A stretch of DNA of 36,601 bases from NCBI GenBank assembly GCA_031291795.1, contig JARLIJ010000302.1:1-36601 (forward strand), read 5' to 3'. Position 1 is the first letter of the stretch. The number at the start of each line of letters is the position of its first letter. The notes below the pieces were generated by a model that was not told the DNA's origin, ran no database searches, and worked only from the letters and a program-made list of their open reading frames with translations. Shown one piece after another: positions 8,407-14,865 of this stretch. Source of the DNA: Acetobacteraceae bacterium. GTDB lineage: Bacteria; Pseudomonadota; Alphaproteobacteria; Acetobacterales; Acetobacteraceae. The translations under genes were made by a program, and so were the position numbers.

Positions 8407-9255
8407 CTATGCGACGATCGCCTCGGCCTCCATCGCGAGGCTGCCATCGGCATTCCGGGCCCACAAGGCGACCGCACCGCTCGCGCCGGGCTGCCCGCAG
8501 ACCGCGAACGGCGCGATGTCGAAGAGCGGGCTGACGGCACGGAATTTGAAGCTTTTCAGTGGCTTGTCTGTGCTCCGTCGAAGCAGGTCGACCAGCAACG
8601 TCGCGATCAGCGGGCCGTGCACGATCAAGCCGGGATAGCCTTCTTCCTGTGTCACATAGCTGCGGTCATAGTGGATGCGGTGGCCGTTGAAGGTCAGCGC
8701 CGAGTAGCGGAACAGCAGCACCGGGTCCGGCACGATGTCCCGCCGCCAGACCGCATCGGTCGGCGCGGGCTTCGGCCTCGGTGGCGGTTCGTCGGCTGGA
8801 GGCATGTCGCGATAGACGATGTCGTGCTCCTCGGTCAGCGCGAGGCGGTCCGCGCCGGCGACCTCATGGCGCACCAGCACGAAGCAGAGGGGGCCCGTTC
8901 GACCCTCCTTCACCGTCACGTCGGCGATGGTCGAGGTGCGGGTGATCGTCTCGCCGACCCGCAGCGGTGCGTGGAACGCGAACCGGCCGCCCGCCCACAT
9001 GCGGCGTGGCAATTCGACCGGCGGCAGGAAGCCGCCGCGGCGCGGATGGCCGTCCGGCCCGATCGCCGACTGGCGGGCGAGCGGCAGGAAGTACAGCCAA
9101 TGCCAAAGCGGTGGCAGCGCATCACCTACCTGGGGCTGTGGGTCGTCGCGGTCGAGCGTCGCCGACAAGGCGGCAATCGGGACGTCGGTCACGCGGTCCG
9201 TCAGCACCTCCCGGCGGCCGATCCAGGAACGCAAATGGGCGATGTCGAGGGGCAT
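8407..9255 (-). CDS. HTD2/MaoC-like acyl-CoA dehydratase (mesaconyl-C4-CoA hydratase-like)
   Basis: A 282-aa double-hotdog protein with an N-terminal FAS1-type dehydratase domain (WHWLYFLPLARQSAIGPDGHP, LPRRMWAGGRFAF, LRVGETITRTSTI) and a C-terminal MaoC-like domain. The second has FRYSALTFNGHRIHYDRSYV, with the hydratase-type Asn-His / His-Asp signature, and YPGLIVHGPLIATLL. This matches the alphaproteobacterial family often named mesaconyl-C4-CoA or itaconyl-CoA hydratase. The start is the ATG at 9253-9255 (minus), with GGAG about eight bases upstream. It follows the alpha/beta hydrolase on the same strand after 52 bases and is probably co-transcribed. A role in hydrating an acyl-CoA is likely; the exact substrate is not certain. 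Confidence 0.85.
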   Translation of the reverse strand: MPLDIAHLRSWIGRREVLTDRVTDVPIAALSATLDRDDPQPQVGDALPPLWHWLYFLPLARQSAIGPDGHPRRGGFLPPVELPRRMWAGGRFAFHAPLRVGETITRTSTIADVTVKEGRTGPLCFVLVRHEVAGADRLALTEEHDIVYRDMPPADEPPPRPKPAPTDAVWRRDIVPDPVLLFRYSALTFNGHRIHYDRSYVTQEEGYPGLIVHGPLIATLLVDLLRRSTDKPLKSFKFRAVSPLFDIAPFAVCGQPGASGAVALWARNADGSLAMEAEAIVA

Positions 9256-9307
9256 GGTCAGGCTCCGAACTCCGTGCGTTGCTCCCTACACTGGCGCCGC
9301 GCAGCCG

Positions 9308-10222
9308 TCATGCCGGCGCGCTGCCGCCCTGGGGCGCACTGGAGCGATGGCCGGATTGGGCGCCGCCGCCCCGGTCGCGAGGCGGCGCGTCGGCATACCG
9401 GAGGCAGGCGGCGACGAACCCGGCGATGGCGGCGCGCGTCTGGTCGGCGGCTTCGAGATGCGGGGCGTGGCGGGCGCCCTGGATCATCCGGGTCTCGACC
9501 GGCGCGCGCACGTGGCGGGCCAGCGCGTCCAACTGGGCCTCGGTGCCGTATGGATCGTCCTGGCCTTGCAGGCCAAGGACCGGCACGGCGATGCCACGCA
9601 GGTCCCCGGCCAGGTCCAGGGCGCGGAACCGCGGATCGAGCCAGGCGTCGTTCCACCCATAGAACGCGGCATCGACGTCGCGGTGGTAGCGTGCCAGGCG
9701 GCGGCGCAGGTCGCCCTCCTCGTACTCCGTCCTGGCCTGCGCGATGCGGGGAAGGACCGCCTCCTCCACGAAAAAATGCCCTGCAATCAACACCATGCCA
9801 GCCAGCCGAGGATCGTGGGTGCGCCCGCCATGGATGGCCGCGATCGACCCGCCGTCGGAGTGCCCGATCACCACCGCCCGCCTGATACCTGCCGCGTCCA
9901 GCACGCGCGGCATCACGTCCAGCGCCTCATCCTGGAGGTAAGTCATTGGCCGGGGCCGTAGAATCGGATCGGACCGGCCGTAGCCGAAGCGCGACCAGGC
10001 GAACACGCCGCAGCCGGTGGCCTCGACCAGGCGTTCCGGCAGGTCGCGCCACAGGGCGATACAGCCAAGCCCTTCATGCAACAGCACAATTGTGGGCGCT
10101 GCGGCGGGTCCGGCCCCCCACCAGGCGGTTTCCAGGCGGCGGCCGTCCAGCACGATTTCGCCCATCGCCGGCATCAGGCCAGCCGCGGACGGCGTGGCCG
10201 CTCCAGGCACGCATTTGGCCAT
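9308..10222 (-). CDS. Alpha/beta hydrolase
   Basis: A 304-aa alpha/beta-hydrolase fold enzyme. The oxyanion region is IVLLHEGLGCIALWRDLPERL, the nucleophile elbow VIGHSDGGSIA (Ser122), the acid is probably in LGLQGQDDPYG (Asp222/223), and the His in GARHAPHLE (His252). FAWSRFGYGRSDP after the first strand is typical of this group. I used the ATG at 10222; AAGGAG lies 17 bases before it and 11 bases before a GTG at 10228, so either may be used. The gene leads a probable two-gene operon with the dehydratase. A perfect inverted repeat lies 72 bases upstream (10294-10322). Ester or CoA-thioester hydrolysis is plausible; the substrate is unknown. Confidence 0.88.
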   Translation of the reverse strand: MAKCVPGAATPSAAGLMPAMGEIVLDGRRLETAWWGAGPAAAPTIVLLHEGLGCIALWRDLPERLVEATGCGVFAWSRFGYGRSDPILRPRPMTYLQDEALDVMPRVLDAAGIRRAVVIGHSDGGSIAAIHGGRTHDPRLAGMVLIAGHFFVEEAVLPRIAQARTEYEEGDLRRRLARYHRDVDAAFYGWNDAWLDPRFRALDLAGDLRGIAVPVLGLQGQDDPYGTEAQLDALARHVRAPVETRMIQGARHAPHLEAADQTRAAIAGFVAACLRYADAPPRDRGGGAQSGHRSSAPQGGSAPA

Positions 10223-10629
10223 TGCCACATGCCGATGGGCTCCTTCATCATCGTCCCGCGCACCCCGCCGAGCACGCTCGCCTGGCACGATCCTGACACA
10301 AAAAGGGGCAAGTTTTGTGTCACAAGACCGGCCCGCACACCCCCAGGTTACCGCCTTTTCTTCCCATTTAAGATTGAACCCGCCCCATACACCATTGAAT
10401 CTGCGGGAGACACGGCACTGCCGCCGCGCATCAAGCCCTTAGCAGCATAACTTGATTCTACGCCCCTTAGCGACCGCCAAAACGTGCCAGATTGCATTGC
10501 GGCAGGGGCCCAATCCTGCATAATGGCACGGCACGCCTGCAGCCTGGACGTCGTGGTGGGGACTCTCATGGCACTGGTCCGTCGCCCCATCGCCCCGGCC
10601 GCCCCCCCGCCACCCAGGGCCGGCTGACC
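10223..10629. other. Divergent intergenic region between hydrolase and WcbI-like gene
   Basis: About 400 bases without a convincing gene; the open frames across it have no family features. It holds the inverted repeat at 10294-10322 and a moderately AT-rich stretch (about 10360-10460). It must carry promoters for the hydrolase (minus) and the WcbI-like gene (plus), but I could not pick good -35/-10 pairs. Confidence 0.5.
10294..10322. promoter_or_regulatory. Perfect inverted repeat, putative operator
   Basis: Arms TGACACAAAA (10294-10303) and TTTTGTGTCA (10313-10322) are perfectly complementary over ten bases with a nine-base spacer. A second, overlapping palindrome, TTGTGTCACAA, covers the right arm. 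It lies 72 bases upstream of the hydrolase start in a divergent region, so an operator for an unlinked regulator is more likely than a terminator. The regulator is unknown. Confidence 0.6.
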
Positions 10630-11871
10630 ATGCGGCGGATCGTCCTGATCGGCGACTTCCAGGTCCATGCCATGGCGGGCCTGTTCCAGCGCTTCGTCGC
10701 CATCCGCACCGGCGACCGCCTGACCTACATCCCGTTCCATCAGCGAACCGAACAGCCCGCCCAGGCCGCAATCCGCCAGGCCGACCTGCTGGTCGAGCAG
10801 GTCGACACCGCCCCCCTGCCGGCGACCGACGCCGCCTGCCCCAGGGTGCCCATCCCCCGCGTCTCCGCTGCCTTCCTGTGGCCGTTCGCCGGCCAGCCGC
10901 ATCCGCGCAACGCCCCCCACCCGTTCCTGCCGCCCGGCCCCTATGGCGGGGAGGCCGGCGACCGCTATCTGAACGCCCTGATCGCCGACGGCGTCACGCC
11001 CGAGGACGCCTTGGACCGCACTCTGAGCCTGGACGTCGCCCGCCAGGTCGACCTGGACGGCCTGCTGGAGGCGACGCTGACCCGCCAGCGCGCCCGCGAC
11101 GCGGCCTCCGGCTACCGGATCGCCGACGCCATCGCGCACCATTTCCGCCGCGAACCGATCTTCCGCTCCCCCAATCACCCCAACGCCCGCATCGCCCGCC
11201 TGCTGGCGGCGCAGCTGTTCCACCGGCTCGGCGCGCAACCCGCGGAGATCGCGCGGATGGCCCAGGCGACCACCCGATCGCCGTTCCCGCGGGAGGAATT
11301 GCCGGTGCATCCCGCCGTCGCGCGGCATTTCGGCCTGCGCTGGGCCGGCCCGGCGCGGCGCTACCGGCTGCTGAACGAAGGCGATTTCACGTTCCGCGAC
11401 TTCGTCCTGCGCTACATGCGGTATGAGTGGAATGCGGCGCTGGAGGAGGGGCTTGTGCTGTCCCGGTCCGCCGACCTGGCGGCGGCGGAGGGCCGGCTGA
11501 CGGAAGGGCTGGCGCGCAGCCCCGGGTCGGCTGAGGGGCACAATGCGTTGCGGTCCGTGCTGGTTCGGCAGGGCAGGCTGGCGGAGGCGCTGGCGGCCGG
11601 GGCGCGGGCGGTGGCGGCGGACCCGGGGTTCGCTGCGTATCGCGTGGAACTGGCGAATGTGCTGCGCCGAGCGGGACGGATGGAGGAGGCGGAGGGGGAG
11701 TATCGGGCGGCGGTGGCGCTCGATCCGGCCAACGCGACGGCGATGGCCTTGCTGGCGCAGGTGCTGGTGCAGCAGGGGCGGCATGAGGAAGCGGCGGCGG
11801 CGGTGACGGACGCGCTGGAGGTGGAGCCTTACGCGCCGGCGTTGCGGGGGATGCTGGGGGTGCGGACGTAG
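10630..11871 (+). CDS. WcbI-like polysaccharide biosynthesis protein with C-terminal TPR repeats
   Basis: A 413-aa protein. The N-terminal half starts RRIVLIGDFQVHAMAGLF and has PRVSAAFLWPFAGQPHP, GDRYLNALIADGVTPEDAL and FRSPNHPNARIARLLAAQLFHRLG. These correspond to the WcbI domain, a putative acetyltransferase of capsule synthesis in Burkholderia. From about residue 275 to the end are three or so tetratricopeptide repeats (AEGRLTEGLARSPGSAEGH, LAEALAAGARAVAADPG, MEEAEGEYRAAVALDPAN). The start is the ATG at 10630 before the clean MRRIVLIGD start; upstream frame is shadow. It heads the plus-strand half of the glycan locus. Note that WcbI normally opens GNCQ; here the motif is GDFQ, so catalytic competence is uncertain. 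Confidence 0.75.
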   Translation: MRRIVLIGDFQVHAMAGLFQRFVAIRTGDRLTYIPFHQRTEQPAQAAIRQADLLVEQVDTAPLPATDAACPRVPIPRVSAAFLWPFAGQPHPRNAPHPFLPPGPYGGEAGDRYLNALIADGVTPEDALDRTLSLDVARQVDLDGLLEATLTRQRARDAASGYRIADAIAHHFRREPIFRSPNHPNARIARLLAAQLFHRLGAQPAEIARMAQATTRSPFPREELPVHPAVARHFGLRWAGPARRYRLLNEGDFTFRDFVLRYMRYEWNAALEEGLVLSRSADLAAAEGRLTEGLARSPGSAEGHNALRSVLVRQGRLAEALAAGARAVAADPGFAAYRVELANVLRRAGRMEEAEGEYRAAVALDPANATAMALLAQVLVQQGRHEEAAAAVTDALEVEPYAPALRGMLGVRT

Positions 11872-11880
11872 GGGACGGTC

Positions 11881-12927
11881 ATGATTCTGAGAAAGCTGTT
11901 CTTGCTGACGGTTTGTGCAGGATTGCTTGGGTGGTTGGGGCTCACAGCACCCGGTGCGCAGGCTGAAGGCCGGACGCCGCTTTCGGTCTGGTTCGTGCCC
12001 ACGGCCAATAGCCCGGATGTTGGCGATCTCTTCACTAAGCCAAATCAGTGGAACCATGTACGGTCGCTTGTCGATATCGTGGGTTTCGGCCCCGGACAGC
12101 TCGAACCCGCCGGGGGATCGCATACCTCTCTTTTCTCAGGGTTGGTGTCGGTTGATGCATTTCGGCGAATCAAAGAGTGGGGGAAGGACACTGCGATCGA
12201 GGTGCCGGCACTTAAGGAATGGGATTGCTCGGCGCTGCGAACGCCTGCCGTAACGGTCGGGCTGATGAAAGCGGTCTATGCGGCGGGAGGGACCGTGCAG
12301 TTTCTTGCAATGGACGAGCCGCTCATCAGCGCCCTCGGGTTGAACCGTCCGATATGTAAGGAGGGGCTGGATGCGGCCGCAGCCAAAGTGGCAGCCTACG
12401 CACATGCCGTCATGGCCGACCCAGTCGTTCTTTCCAGTGGGATCGTGCCGCAGGTGATCGATACCGAGGCTTATCCCACGCTAACCGTGCAGCAAATCGA
12501 AGCCTGGATTGCAGCGCTCGAACGGCACGGATTCAAGCCCGCGGGCTTTCATCTTGATGCGGACGTGCATGCCATCGATGTCACCCCGAATGGGCGTAAG
12601 CGTGTCGTGGGTGACCTGCAGGATCTCCAGCGATTTCTGCAGCCCGAAAAAATTTCGTTCGGTATAATGATCTGGAGCGGCTACGATCCTGTCAGCTCGG
12701 ATGAGGAATATTACCATCGAACTATGACGTGGGTCCAAACCGTACACAACGCCATCGGTCGACCGGACCGCGTGGTTTTTGAAAGTTGGGTGAAGCGGTG
12801 CCCGAACTCCGATCGCGGTGGGTGCGGAACAATCGGAGTTCCTATGAATCTGCCCGAGGATGGTCCTGTTGCGTTCAGCCATACCAAGCTAATAAATGAC
12901 GCGGTCGCAGTTCTTGGCGGCCAGTAG
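11881..12927 (+). CDS. Secreted protein of unknown family, in glycan locus
   Basis: A 348-aa protein with a clear Sec signal peptide: basic start MILRKL, a hydrophobic core, and a probable cleavage after AQA at about residue 28. The mature part has patterns such as FLAMDEPLISAL, IEAWIAALERHGFKPAGFHLDADVHAID and SFGIMIWSGYDP that would suit a TIM-barrel glycosidase-like fold, with acidic residues at strand ends. I do not recognise a named family. It starts nine bases after the WcbI-like stop. From here the base composition drops compared with the upstream genes. A role in processing or binding a surface or exported glycan is a guess from context. Confidence 0.7.
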   Translation: MILRKLFLLTVCAGLLGWLGLTAPGAQAEGRTPLSVWFVPTANSPDVGDLFTKPNQWNHVRSLVDIVGFGPGQLEPAGGSHTSLFSGLVSVDAFRRIKEWGKDTAIEVPALKEWDCSALRTPAVTVGLMKAVYAAGGTVQFLAMDEPLISALGLNRPICKEGLDAAAAKVAAYAHAVMADPVVLSSGIVPQVIDTEAYPTLTVQQIEAWIAALERHGFKPAGFHLDADVHAIDVTPNGRKRVVGDLQDLQRFLQPEKISFGIMIWSGYDPVSSDEEYYHRTMTWVQTVHNAIGRPDRVVFESWVKRCPNSDRGGCGTIGVPMNLPEDGPVAFSHTKLINDAVAVLGGQ

Positions 12928-13027
12928 ATCTGCGAGGCAGCCAACATACGAGCGTCGTTCGGGTGGAGGTCGTGCACGCCAGTGCGCGAAGCCACCCGAC
13001 ACCTCATTTGGCCATTAGGAGATGAGG

Positions 13028-14707
13028 ATGAGAGTTGCGGCGTTCACTATGGTGTACAACGAGCCCATATTCCTGCCATTATGGTGCGGATACTACGGCC
13101 ACGCTGTCGGTGAAGAAAATCTGTTTGTGCTAGACCACGGATCTAATGATGGAAGTACCGACGATCTTGGAATGGTGCAAAAGGTTCGCATTCCGCGGGT
13201 TGATAAATTCGACGAAGATCACCGGGCATCATTCATAAGCAGATTTCAAGCAACTTTGTTGAGTGCCTATGATGCAGTGGTGTTTTCTGACGTAGACGAA
13301 TTCCTGATTCCTGACCCAGAGAAATTCTCGGGGTTATCCGATTTTATTCAGCACCGATGCCCTCGCTTTGTGAACGCAGTAGGACTGGACTTGCTGCATG
13401 TTCCCGATGAAGAGGCTGGCATCGACCTGAGAGCCCCAATTCTATCGCAGAGGCATTATGTGCGGTTCTCGCCGCGTTATTGTAAGCCTCTGATCTCCAG
13501 AATTCCCCTGCTGTGGCAACCGGGCTTTCATGCTTGCGATTATCCACCAGCTATCGATCCCGATCTTTTCCTTTTCCACCTGAAGCGGATGGACCGTGAC
13601 CTGTCAGTTTCGCGTTTAAGACAATGGCGGGCGATAGAGTGGTCGGACAACTCTCTTTCGAAGGGACATGGTTATCAGACTAGGCTTGATGACCGGGAAT
13701 TTCTCGCCCGCGAGTTTCCCTTCTCAGGTGAATCCATACGATCGGTTCTTGTCGAAGGATTCGATTTTTCACCTGATATTGAGCGGCGTGCTAAATTTAG
13801 TGCCGATCTGCATCTGGACGCAGATTGCCGAATTTCCGTAATTCCCGAGAAGTTCGGGGAAAAGATAGCTATTATCCCAACAGCGTCTGCGAAGGCGTAC
13901 CTGCACCGCGCCCACAATGGCATTGGTACCGAACACGAACGCAATGATGCAGCGTCCGAGCGGCCTGTTTTGCCGCATGGCGAATGGCTACAGGACAAAC
14001 TGGTGGTTGTCGACATCGGTGCGGCGGGTGGGCTGCAACAGCCTTGGACCGGTGTGGAGGATCGTATTGTAGCAGTGATGTTTGAGCCGAATCCGATTAA
14101 GGCTGCTGAGCTACGATCGCAGCCGCATAAGTTCGCTGATCTAATCGTCGTCGAGAGTGCGCTCGGCAACCGCGACGGCACGAGGAAGCTCAACCTTACT
14201 AAGAGCTTTGGCTGTGCATCGCTCCTCACACCCAATCGTCTTTTCCTCCAGGACTATTCCGTGTGCCCTGCATTTGATGTCATCCAGACGCTTGATATCG
14301 AGATAACGTCTTACGGTAGCTTGTTCCGGTCCGGTCGCGTCCCGACTCCTGATGTCATCAAAATCGACACGCAGGGGTTCGAGTTTGAAGTGCTATTGGG
14401 CTTTGGAGATCTGTTGGGATCCTGCTTGGCGGTACAACTCGAAGCACATTTCTACCAGATCTATCAGGGGCAGAAATTGTTTGGAGAGCTTGTTGGTTTA
14501 CTTAAAGAATCTGGCCTCGTACTTAGAAGTATCAAGCCAGTAAACCATTTTGACGGAGATATCGTGGAAATCGACGCCTGGTTCACCATCTCGGAACCGC
14601 GAGAGCGCCAGCTGAGCGACGTAGATAAGTGGAAGTTCTCTGCCATTGAGAATGAGTGGGAGCTTCCCACGCGAACGAAACAATTTGCTCCGACAACCTG
14701 GGATTAG
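13028..14707 (+). CDS. Glycosyltransferase (Glyco_tranf_2_4-like) fused to FkbM-type methyltransferase
   Basis: A 559-aa two-domain protein. The N-terminal part (RVAAFTMVYNEPIFLPLW, LFVLDHGSNDGSTDD, AVVFSDVDEFLIPDP with DxD at residues 88-90) is a GT-A type glycosyltransferase of the group that starts with MVYNE. The C-terminal part from about residue 320 is an FkbM-like SAM methyltransferase: LVVVDIGAAGGLQQPW (motif I), VMFEPNP, and PDVIKIDTQGFEFEVLLGF near residue 444. It should transfer and O-methylate a sugar on a glycan. The start is the ATG at 13028, six bases after AGGAG; an ATG at 13022 overlaps that site. GC is much lower than in the flanking metabolic genes, suggesting transfer. It converges on the next gene across a hairpin. 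Confidence 0.87.
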   Translation: MRVAAFTMVYNEPIFLPLWCGYYGHAVGEENLFVLDHGSNDGSTDDLGMVQKVRIPRVDKFDEDHRASFISRFQATLLSAYDAVVFSDVDEFLIPDPEKFSGLSDFIQHRCPRFVNAVGLDLLHVPDEEAGIDLRAPILSQRHYVRFSPRYCKPLISRIPLLWQPGFHACDYPPAIDPDLFLFHLKRMDRDLSVSRLRQWRAIEWSDNSLSKGHGYQTRLDDREFLAREFPFSGESIRSVLVEGFDFSPDIERRAKFSADLHLDADCRISVIPEKFGEKIAIIPTASAKAYLHRAHNGIGTEHERNDAASERPVLPHGEWLQDKLVVVDIGAAGGLQQPWTGVEDRIVAVMFEPNPIKAAELRSQPHKFADLIVVESALGNRDGTRKLNLTKSFGCASLLTPNRLFLQDYSVCPAFDVIQTLDIEITSYGSLFRSGRVPTPDVIKIDTQGFEFEVLLGFGDLLGSCLAVQLEAHFYQIYQGQKLFGELVGLLKESGLVLRSIKPVNHFDGDIVEIDAWFTISEPRERQLSDVDKWKFSAIENEWELPTRTKQFAPTTWD

Positions 14708-14717
14708 AATACCCACC

Positions 14718-14749
14718 GGCATCCTGCAGTGTGTACACTGTAGGATGCC
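14718..14749. terminator. Long hairpin between convergent glycan genes
   Basis: The 32-base inverted repeat runs from GGCATCCT to AGGATGCC, with inner arms CAGTGT and ACACTG, one G/T mismatch and a two-base centre (GT). It starts ten bases after the stop of the glycosyltransferase-FkbM gene and lies before the stop of the opposing gene at 14866. No T-tract follows, so it may act as a bidirectional RNA-stabilising or intrinsic-like terminator. Confidence 0.6.
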
Positions 14750-14865
14750 ACGGGCAACCCGACCTTCCTGCAACGCCTTGCGGCGCTATGTCCGAGTGCA
14801 TCTCCCCCCTTCTGGTCACTGCTCAAGATAGTGTGTGACCAAAGATCGCCTGTATGGTCTCGCAG

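Noticed and set aside
10492-10629. N-terminal extension of the WcbI-like protein
   Set aside because: The added residues are G/R/P-rich and do not fit the clean domain start at MRRIVLIGD; the ATG at 10630 is preferred.
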